This document shows, piece by piece, positions 1-12,299 of a stretch of DNA of 64,000 nt. The DNA is taken from NCBI GenBank assembly GCA_024516035.1, contig CM044960.1:14944380-15008379 (forward strand), given 5' to 3'. Both the position numbers and the translations under genes were made by a program. Each line of letters begins with the position of its first letter. The first letter of the stretch is position 1. This DNA is from Bactericera cockerelli. Lineage: Eukaryota > Arthropoda > Insecta > Hemiptera > Triozidae. The notes beneath the pieces were generated by a model. The model made no database searches and was not told the DNA's origin. It saw nothing but the letters and a program-made list of their open reading frames with translations.

Positions 1-82
1 GTTAATGAATCAATGTACGTCCTACGGTACGGAAACTCTGGTATAGTATAGGTAATTTGCGAAGGTTACATTTTCCAACCTG

Positions 83-298
83 TTGCTGTGGAAACCGTGC
101 TTGGAGCGTCGAATCTATAAGAAATGGTTATACCATTTGGCAAAGAAATTGATTGAAATTACGGGTGATCCCCGTTCCAATCACTTCTTTTACCAAAAAA
201 ATGGTCTAGCCATTCAAAGAGGAAATGCTTCTTGCATCCTCGGTTCCGTTCCGGAAGGACGGTCCCTGGGAGAATTTTTTTATATTAAAAAATAAAAT
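83..298 (+). pseudogene. Non-LTR retrotransposon ORF fragment (C-terminal)
   Basis: The reading frame has KKLIEITGDPRSNHFFYQ followed by GLAIQRGNASCILGSVP. The (L)-x-IQRGNA-x-x-x-LG pattern matches the C-terminal end of reverse-transcriptase ORFs widespread in invertebrate genomes. A second relic of the same family is at 54676-55016. No promoter or upstream RT domain is visible. The assignment is from memory of the family and is moderate. Confidence 0.5.
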
Positions 299-300
299 AA

Positions 301-830
301 AACATGAATAGCTATACTAAAAAAAACGGAAGAAAAAAAATCGCGATGAACTGCACGGATCCTGAATTGTTGGAATAATAATTTGAAAATTATGTACTCT
401 AAAGTAATGTACATTTTACACTTAAAAAACATCTTCAAATTCGTTACTTCAAACACGTACTGACTGCGAAAATTTTCGGAATTTCATACCGTGCAAATAA
501 AAGATGTATGAACTGAACATGTCATAGCTCTAATAGGTTGATATTAAAAGATCTTTCACCTCAGCATGCTCCTCTGGTTTACTAATATGATAGAGATGGG
601 CGAGATTACTCACTAAGTTACGTGATCAAAATATAGATAGTAAAGTTATTAACTCTTTGACTGCCAGAGTAAGTATTGACATGTTTCCTAGCCGGCCAAA
701 CCAAAAATGTGTGCACTTCCCTAGCGGTCAAATGTACAAACACATTTGATTTTCATTTCCTTATACTTTCACCTATATTAGATTTAAACACAGTCTCAGA
801 AACCTCAAAACAATCTTGCTACCATAAAAA
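301..830. other. AT-rich intergenic, nothing seen
   Basis: No coding, RNA or repeat signal was recognised. Confidence 0.5.
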
Positions 831-1075
831 AACTGTACTGGCACAACTTGAGTTGTGCTATGACCCCTAGAAAACTGTACTGGCACAATTTGAGTTGTTC
901 TATGACCCCTAGAAAACCGTACTGGCTCAACTTGAGTTGTGCTATGACCCCTAGAAAACTGTATTGGCACAACTTGAGTTGTGCTATGACCCCTAGAAAA
1001 CTGTACTGGCACAACTCGAGTTGTGCATTGGCCCCTAGAAAATAGTATTGGCACAATTTGATTTGTTCGATGGCA
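831..1075. repeat. 42-bp satellite with palindromic core
   Basis: The tgacccctagaaaactgta anchor recurs at 861, 903, 945, 987 and (diverged) 1029, a period of exactly 42 bp over about 5.6 copies. Each unit holds a GCACAACT-y-GAGTTGTGC self-complementary core; the copy near 1009-1026 is perfect. The 14-codon period explains the open frames on both strands; they are not genes. Confidence 0.95.
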
Positions 1076-1629
1076 GGCAAAGAGTTAAGTATGTGAATTA
1101 GACTGCTTGTACTACAAGAGTAGTTTCGCAAAATTAGAATAAATAACTCTCACGTGACTTGTTAAACATCACGGGAGTATATTTTAATATCCTTCCTAAC
1201 GAATTAGAAATAGATACTTAAGAATATCCATTGCATAGGGTATAGGAAATCACTTATAGGTACGTAATAGGTACTACCTATATAGGTACTCTTATTACTC
1301 ACCATCAGAAATAAATGTGATCAAACTGGATAAAACTGAATGAGATCTTCGGAACAAAAAATTAGAAATTACCTTCAGTATGGCAAAAAAAGAGAATTTT
1401 CAAACTTCTATGACAATTTCCCAGGTATTTTTCCTCAGCAGCTGTGCACAAAACGGGTTGTTGCTAAATCTTTCACTTGGAATATAATAAAGCACTGTGT
1501 TCCACAGGAGAATGTGGTGTGTACAATACTAAAGTACTAAACCCACAAAGAAGGAGAATGGTTCTAATTATTTTCTCCTCACAATGGGACCAAAATTTCT
1601 CTAAATGAAGAAGATAATACAGCGGATGT
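1076..1629. other. AT-rich intergenic, nothing seen
   Basis: A 66-codon open frame at 1340-1540 has no recognisable features and is probably chance. Confidence 0.5.
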
Positions 1630-1985
1630 GTAACCGGCTGCTGTCAGTAGGGAATCTGCATGAGGCTGAGTAGGATCGTGCTAAGGTAGGGCAATCGCCA
1701 TGCCTAGGAGGTATGCGGCTATGCCTTAGGCAAGAGCTATTGTTAACCTTGTGTTTCAGGGTTTACGGACTACCTGCTTAGGTCATCAAATGGAGACGGA
1801 GGTTTTACCCTCTAATCGCTGGAAGCTTAGTTACCAGTTACCCACATCAACCTCACTTAGCCTGAATTGGGTAGAAAAAAGCTAACATCACGAGGGATTT
1901 GAATGGTTGACCAATTCAAGTCCTAACCTCGCTCGACATTGCGTAATTTAATGATCATACAGAACGAGAACTGTTGTATTCAACG
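1630..1985 (-). mobile_element. 5S rRNA-derived SINE
   Basis: On the - strand the right part reads as a diverged 5S rRNA (cacgttgaatac...gcgaggttaggacttgaattgg). It is followed by the shared SINE tail (tgaggttgatgtgggtaact) and aaaacctccgtctcc. Confidence 0.7.
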
Positions 1986-2765
1986 TGTTATCAACCCTGG
2001 GGCTGCAACTAATTAGTAAAATTTAATTTAATGTACATTTTTTTGTCTTAGTGAATTAATGTACCCATGTGTAGATAGTTATCAGGTTTTCACTTGTCTG
2101 GCTAGTAGACTAAGCACAAAAAATGGAACACACTAGGAAAACCTCTTAGCTGACTAGTAATCCTACAAAAAATCGTTTCGTTAATGAAGAAAACTCCATT
2201 GTCAATGGTTGATGCGAGGAACTGGTTCTTTCTAATAATTATGTTATCCTGCCATATGTCACAAAACTAGGAAGGCGGGGTTAGGTAACCTAACCTACCG
2301 CGCTTCTTAATGGTGCGTCATGAAAATCTACAATGTAATTTACCTTTCTCTAATCTGATTGTCATATTAGTTTTGGAGATGAAAGGTCTCTGGTTTACCT
2401 AAGTGGAGGGTCCTAGAAGAGCAAAAATGTAACCAGAGTGCTCAGGGCTTTTTTTCTATGTGTATATAGGTACTTATCTTAATGAAATTAGCAGTAGGTA
2501 CGTGGAGAAACTAATCATTATCATTAAAACCTAGTATTACATCGATTAAGAAATTCAAACATTTGGTAATTATTATTCTCGCTTGGAGGTTAACAAAACA
2601 GGTAGCAGTATGTAACAAATTGCACGTGGAGGAAGTTCAATGTCCATACTTAAGTAATGAGTTAAAGATTAATGTTTTTCAATATGGGCCGTTTGGTCAG
2701 AAAATCTATGTAGAAATTGTACAATCCCAGTGGGAATGTCTGCCTGCTGTGATATGTAGTTAATT
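1986..2765. other. Intergenic, nothing recognised
   Basis: A 66-codon frame at 2563-2763 is unrecognised and lacks codon-like structure. Confidence 0.4.
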
Positions 2766-2898
2766 GAGGGCGGAATTAATAGACGTTTTTGTAATACCTC
2801 TATGGCGCTAAGTCACGGATTGCGTACTGTGTAAGATAGGGAAAACCGACACTTACCAACGACTTAAGTTATTGATGTTGTCTATTAATTCCGCCCTA
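2766..2898. mobile_element. Short MITE with terminal inverted repeats
   Basis: GGGCGGAATTAATAGAC at 2768-2784 is the exact inverse of 2880-2896. The interior has no coding potential. Confidence 0.75.
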
Positions 2899-2921
2899 AG
2901 TGTTATATTATGAGTTATGAT

Positions 2922-3235
2922 ATTGATCCGTGGCGTAATGGTTGTGACTACTGCCCGTAGTCCAGAGATCCCGAGTTCGATCCCCGGTCGGGGCAGACTT
3001 TTCGAAAAAAGTTCTGTGCCATCCAAACACGTGAGGCTGGCATTTCCGGCCCTACCCAGGCTGGGTGAAGTTAATGTGGGTAGCTGGTACGATTTGCAGC
3101 GTATGGAGGGTAACACCCTCATCTTGATTAGGACGTTAAAAACAAATAGAGTCGTTGGCATTAGGAAGGGCATCCAGCCGTAAAAAACGTGCTCCTCCCT
3201 ACCAACCTCAACCATGAGGATGAACAATGTCGACC
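2922..3235 (+). mobile_element. tRNA-headed SINE with the shared V-type tail
   Basis: A tRNA-like head with A-box (tggcgtaatggtt) and B-box (gagttcgatcccc) runs into cacgtgaggctggcatttcc, then ctgggtgaagttaatgtggg and ggagggtaacaccctc. The same tail is found behind 5S heads elsewhere. Confidence 0.8.
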
Positions 3236-3328
3236 CCTAAAAACTTAAATTAAAAGCATAAAGCATAATAATAGTGTTACTATATGTTATATATGTACTC
3301 CCATAGTTTAAACTCCCTCTAAAGTGTT

Positions 3329-3373
3329 GAACAGAATATCTCCCTCTAAACTTTAGAGGGAGATATTCTGTTC
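3329..3373. repeat. 45-bp perfect hairpin
   Basis: Two 22-bp arms beginning GAACAGAATATCTCCCTC are exactly inverse around a single central C at 3351. Confidence 0.9.
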
Positions 3374-4250
3374 CCAACCTTTTAATCTAGATCATTCGAA
3401 ACTGCGGTTTGTACATTCACTGGAAACTCAAAAACCATACAAAAAGACAAACGAAACTTCAAATTCGCCAATAGCAATGAATATCTAAATTTAATATTTC
3501 GACTTTTACTTTTTACATTCCTTATCGTATAATAAGAAAAGTAATGGAATCACCCAAAATTTTCGATAGTCAGTTTTCAGTGCCAAAACACATTTTAGAG
3601 GACTACTTCCGTCCTGTGTTGTTCTACAATAATGTGGACAGTAAGTAGTTATATCTATGTGTAATTATGTAGGTATATACCTAGTATGAGTAAGCATACC
3701 AATTGGTTTCTCCGGTCCAGCTGTTCTAGTACGTAAAGTTCTATTAAATGCGTCTATTATTATACTATCTACTTAAGTAGTACCTAAGATTCAAATACAT
3801 AGCTCTGAGCGAAAGTGGAAACCTAAAAAAAAGCTATGAAAATAATTCAAAGTAAATACCCTAATTATTCAGGTTACCTACTTATTTATTTAGTGGATTG
3901 ATCATTAGAATAACCATACGGGGACGGAAGTTTCAGAAGTAGATTAAATCAATCCACCCACAGCATTAATATTAGAACTTTGGTCAGTTTGTTATGTGGA
4001 AAAAAGGGAGAACAATGAGAAAAACTCACATGGGTTATTATAATTATTACTAACTAACTAAAGAAATAAAATATACCTAATATGATAATTTGATAATTGA
4101 AGCTCAGACTCAGACTTCCTGTTATTTACTAACCCAAAAGTAATTTATGCGCGAAGTACCTGCTGATAGCAGAGTTAAAACAACTTATAGGGAAAAAAGT
4201 AATTTAGGGAGTTTTCAAATTTTATTTACTTGATTCAATTTTTTTGCCCT
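3374..4250. other. AT-rich intergenic, nothing seen
   Basis: The segment 3520-3600 resembles 47,735-47,815 (ggaatcaccc/aaa...gatagtcagtt), so it is probably an old dispersed repeat. Nothing else was recognised. Confidence 0.4.
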
Positions 4251-4253
4251 GGG

Positions 4254-4428
4254 CCTTATTCCAGAAAAGCACTCTTGAAAACCCCAAATCTTCTTTTCAA
4301 CCGTCAAATTCCGTTCAAAAAACGCACTCTCTAATTGCATTATTTAAACAAAAGTGGGCGGTTGATATGTAGATTTTCGGATTTTTATAGAGAGAGTGCT
4401 TTCTGGGGCGAGACCTGTGATGCGATCG
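4254..4428. mobile_element. Foldback MITE, AGAAAGCACTCTC family
   Basis: The ends CCAGAAAAGCACTCT and AGAGTGCTTTCTGG are inverted. The subterminal parts (aaccgtcaaattccgttc / gggcggttgatatg) are also partly complementary. Relatives are at 7568-7758 and 12300-12476. Confidence 0.75.
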
Positions 4429-4429
4429 A

Positions 4430-4560
4430 ATATGACACCGTTGATGGCACGTTAAATACCTACATCAGTTCTCTTTCTGGATCTTAAATTAAGCAATGTC
4501 TAGCGAGGTTAGGACTTCAATTGGTCACCATTCAAAAACGAAGGAATGGTACAACACCCG
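4430..4560 (+). mobile_element. 5S rRNA-derived SINE head (truncated)
   Basis: The + strand reads ttgatggcacgttaaatac ... ttaagcaatgtctagcgagg ttaggacttcaattggtcacc, a diverged 5S rRNA without the usual tail. Confidence 0.65.
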
Positions 4561-4886
4561 TCTTGAATGAACTAGATGTCAGAGACGTTAAGAAAAATAA
4601 TTAATTGTGCAGTCATTTTAACTTTTTCATTCATCAAGGCTGACAACTGTTAATATTTTACATCATTCTTTACCTACTCAATACTGGCTGACTCACTTCC
4701 TTATGATTCTCAAAACTGTTTATGAGATGATAATGATGAGATCGACTCATCAGTGATAATTCCGACATTGCACGCTAATTATAATTGGGACTGACGTAAC
4801 TCAACTATGACTATTAAAAAGTAGCTATTTGTAAAACATGTATGATAATAATAAGAAATAGAATAGTAACGAAAGAACAATAACAG

Positions 4887-5288
4887 ATGGTCATAGAAAG
4901 ATCTTTATGGACGCAATCACCATGCTGTGAACGACACAAATATTTACAGATAAAATGTCAAACAGCTGTCAGAGGGTGTTTGGATGCTGAGACTGAAGGG
5001 TTCCTTATAGCTGTACAGGATGAAGTGGTAGCAACAAGAAACTACCTAAAACGGATTATTAAAGAATTAAATGCAACTGAAGACCACTGCCATAGATGTG
5101 GATCCTCAAGAGAAACAATTGACTTGACACAAAGTGATTACTTGAAGCGTCAAAATAATGTAGCAAAAATAATCGCAATAACTCTTAACCAGGACCTAAC
5201 TGAAACCAGGCATGAGAAGATCAGGAAATACTCAGAGCTTGCAGTCAAGATGAAAACCATGTGGAAGCTGAAAAGTGCTCGCGGATAG
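4887..5288 (+). pseudogene. R2/CRE-like non-LTR retrotransposon ORF fragment
   Basis: A 133-codon open frame carries ETEGFLIAVQDEVVATRNYL, KRIIKE and HCHRCGSSRETI, then a YLKRQNNVAKII stretch. The frame Q(D)(Q/E)V-x-x-TRNY followed by C-x-x-C and YL-x-R-x-N-x-VAKII is the conserved C-terminal region of insect R2-like LINE proteins. In complete copies the second half of a zinc-binding motif (H-x(n)-C) sits between ETI and the YL motif. Here that spacing is short, so an internal deletion is likely. The upstream RT domain is absent and the copy is probably dead. Alternative: a domesticated fragment, for which there is no evidence. Confidence 0.65.
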
Positions 5289-6850
5289 TCCCCATTATGT
5301 TGTTTTTATTGTAACCAGTATGGGTACAATTTGATATGTTTTCGAAGTCCGTTTTCTGACCATAGTCCTCAAGCGAGACACTGATCTTTTCCCTCTTTAA
5401 CGCACCCCACTTCCCCTAGTCAAACAAATCCATTTGTCAATTATATTATTGGTCTTGTACCCAGAAATACACTGCATGTGAAAGAAAAAATCAGAACTAA
5501 TTACAAAGATTCAAAAGTCAGTAGTAATCATAGATACCTGCATGGGATAACACTATAGGGCGGTGTTCGTTTCCGTCTTGCATTGAAATAATGCACTTTT
5601 TATACTAAGGTTTTAGACCATTGTTCGGTTCAACGACGGTGTTAAGTAACGATTACAAAAAAAGAATTTCCTCATGACAAGTTGGAAAACTTTACCACTT
5701 ACCGAACGTAGCCAACGTAACTGCCGGATCAGTGCTATACGGTCATGCAGCTAAAATCCAATTTGGAAGCTTATTCATTTCATTGGGATTGAAAAGTTCT
5801 ATGCGAGTGTCTAATAGAAAATCAAGGTGTCCGCTATAAGCACGCTTGTTCGGCGGAAGCATTCAACGAAGCAAATCGAACGGAAGTCAGCAGAATGGGA
5901 CAGAGTTCTCTGGTTTCCAAGAAGCATCCGATCTCATGTCGCTGCCAACACACACAGCATGGCATGTCATTCCCCGCGCTTACCTACTTATTTTTTCTAA
6001 ATTTGTAATTTGTGTCTCATCACGGTCCTCCACCCATCAAGACAACAATAAAATTGGCAACGTTAATAATAATGAGATGATGAAGAAACTGATAGTGATG
6101 ATAATGCTTAGAGAGAAATCTATCATTATTTTTTCTTTGCTTGTCTTTAGGGTCCCTAAACCCTGTATTCGAAGTTTCAGTCATTGGTCCGTAAGCGTAA
6201 GTTTGACTCTCTGTAAATATAATATCTCAAGAACGGTATAAGCTATAATAGACAGTAGGTACCTCATATAAGGAGAGGATGCAAAACTTTGAAATCGTTG
6301 AAATCTTGTGCCGTCAGTGCCGATTTTTTTACCACCTTTTGAGGCATTTGACGCTTCTAGCTAAACTGATATGTTTTTTTTTAACAAGTTAATGTTAGAA
6401 TAAAAAAAATATAACGGGTTGATATAAATGGATCATTTTTTTGATAGCTTAATTTTTTTGGAATCCGTCCTTATTTTACCAATATTTTGGTGGTACCGCT
6501 TGCACTTGCACTAACTATTTCATTATTCATCCTAGATATTAGGGGTTTGTGACACATCAAATGAAATGATATGAAATCCTGATAGATAACAAAGTTGGTA
6601 TACCTATTCATTTTTCGCTAACTGTTACCGTTGAGGTCTTGGTGGCGGAAATCGACAGACACTCGTTTAGCGATATCGATTTTTAGGATGACCATCCTCC
6701 TCTATCATATTGGGGGGCTTCAATCCCCTCAAATACCTGATACTAGAATACTATTTCAAAAAGTCGCAAAAAAATAGTTACTGTTAAAAGTGGCGGAATC
6801 CAACTTATTTTCGAGGGATTAAGGAATGTTTTCTGATGTTTTAACCAGTT
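5289..6850. other. Intergenic, no recognised gene
   Basis: A 131-codon open frame at 5846-6241 shows low-complexity and hydrophobic runs but no domain I recognise. I treat it as chance or transposon debris. Confidence 0.4.
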
Positions 6851-7048
6851 TGCCCCGATATCTCAGACGTAACGGAAGTGGTCTGGTAATCCAGATTTCA
6901 CGGGTTCAAAACCCAGCCGGGAACTGTTATCCTCCCATTTGGTATTTTTATCACATATAATAATATTCGTCTTCGTCTTACTGCTTGTATACTGGGACTT
7001 AATAGTCCTAATCAGGCAGTATAAATAAGGGGATATTATTATTTATTC
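6851..7048 (+). mobile_element. tRNA-derived SINE, family with TACTGCCCGA/TAAGGCGATA end
   Basis: The head has a B-box (gggttcaaaacccagccggg). The body is ctcccatttggtatttttat, and the end is aggcagtataaataaggggatattatt. Other copies: 22478-22680 (-), 25105-25340 (+) and 51284-51462 (-). Confidence 0.75.
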
Positions 7049-7393
7049 TCACTTAACTATGTGCGTAACAAGTAACAACCAAGCTCCTTAATGAGAATGA
7101 ACTAATTAATTATTCCGCACCGCGAGTGCCTACTCTTGATTTATATTTCACATCTCTCATTGTTTGCAGAAAACTTACCTTCTGAAATTAATGTAAGCAA
7201 TGATAATTATTAATCAAGGTCGAGGCACCTATACCGGATGATCAATGGAATTCTTGTATTTTTAATAAGTAAACGGTTGATTTGAAGAACCCAAAATTTG
7301 TAAACTTAATTGCCAGTTATTTATTGATTTTTTTTAAAACATAATGTTTAATCTTGGATCAATTAAGAATGAGTTTTTTTAGTTATCTACAGC

Positions 7394-7560
7394 TTGCCGA
7401 ACTCCGTGGCTCAGTGGTTAAGAGCATTGGTTATTGGTTAATGACTCGGAGGTTGCGGGTTTTCTGACCGAGTTTTTTCCGTTTCCGGAATGGCATGGAT
7501 GTAAAGGTAAAGTGCCCTGAAGTAATATGAAAGCGGTTCCGGGGCACAACTACCTACCTT
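7394..7560 (+). mobile_element. tRNA-derived SINE, CCGGAATGGCATGGATG family
   Basis: The head ccgtggctcagtggttaaga is tRNA A-box-like. The body ccggaatggcatggatgtaa aggta is shared with the better-preserved copy at 46372-46555. Confidence 0.75.
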
Positions 7561-7567
7561 TTTTAAG

Positions 7568-7758
7568 GCCTTCGATCCAGAAAGCATTCTCAATTTCTCA
7601 CTCTCATAATCCACGAATATCCCTTTCAACTGTCACAAAACGCAATCTTATTGGTCATTTCGTTCAAATTTTAACCAAACAGAGTGCGTTGTGTGACAAC
7701 TGAAAGGGAGATTTGGGGATTATATAAGAGTGAGAAATTGAGAATACTTTCTGAAATG
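7568..7758. mobile_element. Foldback MITE, AGAAAGCACTCTC family
   Basis: Long arms (ccagaaagcattctcaattt ctcactct at the left, agagtgagaaattgagaata ctttctg at the right) pair nearly end to end around an AT-rich centre. Confidence 0.85.
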
Positions 7759-7767
7759 TGGGCCGTG

Positions 7768-8175
7768 TGAAGGGGGGGGGGGACAAAACCCCCCCGACAT
7801 TTCCAAGAACATTAGAAAACAACATCCATACCTGCTCCAGCAACATTTATAGAGAGCATTGACCACTGCAGCAGTGCATTATTTCCAAATGATTTCAAAT
7901 ACATACTTGAAAATAAGATGTGTATTACCAGTTACCACAGCCAGCGTTGAACGCAGTTTCTCAATTCTAAAAAGACTGAAAATGTATTTAAAAAACACCA
8001 TAGGTCAACTCCACCTAAATGGCTCTTCTGAGTGTTCACTGAGGTGTTCCCTTGACCCCAGAAGAAGTGCTCGAATCATTTTCCCGCGGTCAAAGGAAAA
8101 TAATACTGCGCTGAGGCAATAATACAGTACCCCCCCCCCCCCCCCCCCCGAAATGTAGGTCCAGTTACGCCACTG
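7768..8175 (+). pseudogene. hAT-type transposase relic (C-terminal dimerisation domain)
   Basis: The frame 7859-8122 contains CVLPVTTASVERSFSILKRL followed by KMYLKNTIGQLHLNG, which matches the hATC dimerisation motif (P-V-T-x-A-S-x-E-R-S-F-S-x-L-K-R). The catalytic part is missing and the frame runs into unrelated sequence. The right end ccagttacgccactg (8161-8175) is the usual CAGTGGCG hAT terminus. A G-run at the left (near 7774) and a C-run of about 20 at 8130-8149 flank the coding piece. The element is dead. Confidence 0.75.
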
Positions 8176-8179
8176 GCTC

Positions 8180-11060
8180 TCTGTTGCTTCTATGTGATTC
8201 ATTCCACAATGACCGTTTATTTATTGGACACCCAGTAAGTTTTATGTTCTTTTATTCCTTAATAGTTCACATCCAACAATCCGGGAAATACAGCTAAATA
8301 AAAAATGGTAGGCTTACTACTATTTATTCTTCTTAGAGATTATTTTAGATGTGACTGAAGACAGGGATTTGAACAGGTATACCTAATAACAATGTTAGTT
8401 TTGTTATTTATTACAAGGCGGGTTTCCGTGGAAATCTTCCTGTTTTCATTTAATTCGAGAAAAAAAACACCCAGATTTTTTAACGTTCATTATTACTGTA
8501 CCTATGTTTCTAATTGCATACTTACGGAAATAATTAAAAATAAAAGTGATAACAGGTTATCAAATTGTAATAATCGCTATTACAGCCTCACTAATATTTG
8601 CCGTGCTTGAGATTGGAACCTCTGACAAGCAACAGAACTGAGGTTGCTATTAGAATAATATTAAATTTAATCCTTTATTAGTTTAATAAAGACTTTCCTT
8701 TGTTAAAATTTTATAAATGATAACAACAATGCATAACAATGCAAACTTGAAGATATCAGATATAAACAAGGAAAATGGAGATGTAAAAATTTGGTAAAAA
8801 TATATACATATTATTGTACCAATATATGTATGTACCATAGTACATTTGTACCTACACAATTATGTCCTTATGACTAGAGGGCGGGGTCATTGCTTATCTC
8901 TTCCTATTCCGGATTATTGCCTATGACTATATCTTCCACCCAACCGGTATCCTTGTTTTTTATGTATGTTTCTTTTCCCCACCAATCGTCCCAGTTAGCA
9001 TTAGTATGCGGTAAAATTTTGAACTAAATAGTGAGGAAAATTTCATGTATTGGTTGGATACCACATTACGTATCTCCACATTGGTTCAGACCACTGCACC
9101 GCTTACCCATGCAACAGGTACAAAGAGGACTGAATAGATTTGGGTTATTTATTTTCTTCTCCCACAATTTTACAATTGTTCAAATAAATCCTAACAATGC
9201 ATACACGCACCTACGTACTCGAGTACTAGGAAAAACGGGGACACAGAGCTAATTTTGGTCTAATTGAGAATTTTGCTAATTCAATTTCATTTTATTGTAT
9301 TAGCATGACCGGATGCTCTAAATTGCTCTGTCCATAACTTGTAGATGGATTTATTTTGTTCAAAAGTTCAGCAGTCTGTGTCGAATGACCACTAGTCCTG
9401 GATAAAATGTCCTAAATTTTATTGACTCAGCTGTGTACAATGTACATACAGCTTGTTTTATGTATGTTTTTTCAAACTTTGAGTAACTTATTTTTGCTCG
9501 CTTTTGCAAGCTTGTTTTATGTTTCCATTTTCAAGGATATATGCATAATAACTACAGTAAGTTGGATTCAACCTTACTAAATCAAGTTTAGTTTTGCAAG
9601 TATAAAGCAAAGGCTTGCGATAAAGTTGAGTGCTATGATTATGCTATGTCGGATGATTACGATATTGACAGGAGTTTTAACTCTTGTCAATAGCGTATGC
9701 TTACTGGATTTTTGTGAGGAGTGTCTACACTTCGCTGGTATCTCCAACAAACAAACAAGGGGTAGAAGACAAAGATCGTAGTTTTCAAGGCTGTAATTTA
9801 AAATATGAGGAAAAGAAAATGTAAAAAAGTATATACTCGAGAGAAAAAAAAAAAAAAAAAAACATTCATGAGAATATTGAACATTATACATCGGCACATA
9901 TTATTATTATTTTCTGATCATTGTATGATAAGGAAGTCTCTTTATCATGCAAATTTGGAAAAATTGTATGATATTTGGACAATTATTTCTAGAAAAAAAA
10001 TATTTTAAAAGATTTTTTTTATTATTTTTCAAAAAAATCAACCCTGTAATGGGATTTTTTTTATGACAGCCTATTTAACAATGTAATCTTCAGAAAATTT
10101 CATACATTGAGGGGCAAAATTAGAGGAACGCAAGCTTAACACGACTATGTGTTTTGTGTTTCCATGCGGCTGAAAAGTGCTGTAACTTCTGTTCTATAAA
10201 TAACATTTTCAGATGATTTTTGTTTTCGATGAAAGGAAATAGTACAAAGATTTACACTCAACGCAAGGTTGACCAGGAATAATTGGCTACCGCAAATCGA
10301 GGAAATAAAAATGAAAACTTGCGAAACACAGGATTTTAGAGGTGTTTTTTAATGAACATTTATTGAAAGAGAAGACTGTTTCACTACTGATTTAATTTAA
10401 TCTGTTCTTAATGTTATTTTTGTGGATCATTTTTCATTATTTCAGCCGTATGGAAATTGTGCCCCTCAGTGTATTAAAGAAAAGGTTATAGAAGAGGAAT
10501 AAAATTAGGTACATAATTATTATTGTCAAATTGGTACAGACTTCCTGAAACAATGTCTGTAAGCATGTTTGTCTTTGTTTGTGTAATTTGGGTTTAACGT
10601 CGCTTTCAACTACATGGTCAATATGGTCATATCACGATGGTTTTTTTTTTTTTTTTTTTTTTTTGTTGTAATTTGGTCGTCGTTATTCTTGGTTTTTTTT
10701 TATAATTATACATTTTTTTTTCAAATAGGTATAATAATATTTAAAGCTGAAGATCAGGTTGCGAATAATATTATAAAATCATTTACAATCGTAATTGGGA
10801 GTTGAAAAAAAAAATAGTTATTTAATGTATTTCCTGAATATTTGATTTTTGATAAGTACCTATATACCTACATGATGGTACATATAAATGTATTTAACTT
10901 TAGTTAGGTACTGTAAAATATAGTTTAAACTCTGATTGTATATTACTTATGTATTTTTACTAGTTACAAGTAACTAGAAAGCCTTGTTCTATGATTTGCA
11001 AAAGAAAACTTGATTTAGTAAAGTTAAATCCAACTAACTGTAAACTGTATAAATAGAAGG
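8180..11060. other. AT-rich intergenic, no gene seen
   Basis: Contains an A-run near 9845, a T-run of about 24 at 10640-10663 and scattered short open frames without recognisable domains. Confidence 0.4.
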
Positions 11061-11063
11061 CAA

Positions 11064-11220
11064 GAGATCTCCAGGCAGAAGAAGAATATCATGGCTTGCC
11101 AATCTAAGAACTTGGTTTGATAAAAGTTCTGCTCAACTCTTCAGGATAGCAGCTGACAGAGTTAAAATAGCCATCATGATCGCTTATGTTCGAACCGGAC
11201 AGGCACTGTAAGAAGAAGAA
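11064..11220 (+). pseudogene. RTE-type LINE 3' end
   Basis: Translation gives GRRRISWLANLRTWFDKS, AQLFRIAADRVKIA and MIAYVRTGQAL, then stop and (AGA)n. This G-R-R-R-x-S-W-L ... N/Y-x-R-x-G-x-A end is the standard C-terminus of RTE-class elements. The rest of the element is absent. Confidence 0.75.
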
Positions 11221-12299
11221 CAACTGTAAACGTTGTTCTATGAGAAATTGACATTTGCAAGATTTGTGATTTTCTTGTTAAGTTCTTGTATCTCAACGAC
11301 CTATGAATTTTGAGGATCTTACATTTCTCATGAGACTCATCTCCCATGGGAGTCAGATTTAGAATCGAGCCAAAATTAGATAAGTCAGCAAGAGAGTTCC
11401 ACGTGCAGACTTAACGTTGGATGTAGGTAATTATTTCCCTGCTAATAACAATCGCCAATTAAGAGTAACAATAGTTTCATGTAGGCATATCAGGCAATCA
11501 GGATATCCCGGACTTGAATCAGAAATATTGGGCAGAAACCAATCATAAGATCATGCTGATCTAGTAAGGGGAGATATTGTATGTGCAACTATAGTTGTTT
11601 TGGCCAGAAATGTAAGGGGCATATGTTCCCATAAAATTGAGCACTACCTCAACTAAAGTAGAAGAGAGGTTCTGCTGACGGCTTTGGGCTTGAAAGCCAA
11701 AGTGGTGAGTCCTGATCCTGATACAAAATCATCAAGTATGTCCAAACCAAATTTAATTCAAAATTATAATCTTATAATTAATTATCATGAATATTTTTAA
11801 AATTGAAGTGTAAAATGTTTTAAGTTGAATAATTTAAAGCCGTAAAATATTGAAGACTCACCTTTATTATCCATTACATTTATTAGTAAACACAAACTGA
11901 CTCTTGTTCTCGGTTCTATTCCTATTAATAATATTATAAAAGAGACACAATTATTTCCATATCTATTGTACCATTGTCTCATGTAATAACTTGTTTCTTT
12001 GTATCTTAAGTTAAAAAAAATAATATTTACATTAAATTTAAAGTCAATTCATAAGCGCTCAAGTTTCCTTCTGGAAACATTAAAATTTTATTTTATATCT
12101 GAGAAAATTTCGTCAGTCCAGTTTCCGCATGATATTTTACAACACAACCACAAGACTTGCCAGCTTCCAGCAAATCGGGGGGGGTGTAACCCCGTCTCTG
12201 ACCTAGATGTTATATAGACGTTGAGCAGAAAAAAACCACGAGACTAGCTGCTCAAATATTTGTTGGGTGCCCAGAGCAACATTCTGAACTCAATGAATA
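11221..12299. other. Intergenic, nothing recognised
   Basis: Short AT-rich open frames only. Confidence 0.4.

Noticed and set aside
773..1131. Repeat-protein-like open frames on both strands
   Set aside because: They come from the 42-bp satellite; a period divisible by three keeps frames open by default.
5846..6241. 131-codon gene
   Set aside because: Composition changes along the frame and no motif is seen; probably chance in AT-rich DNA.
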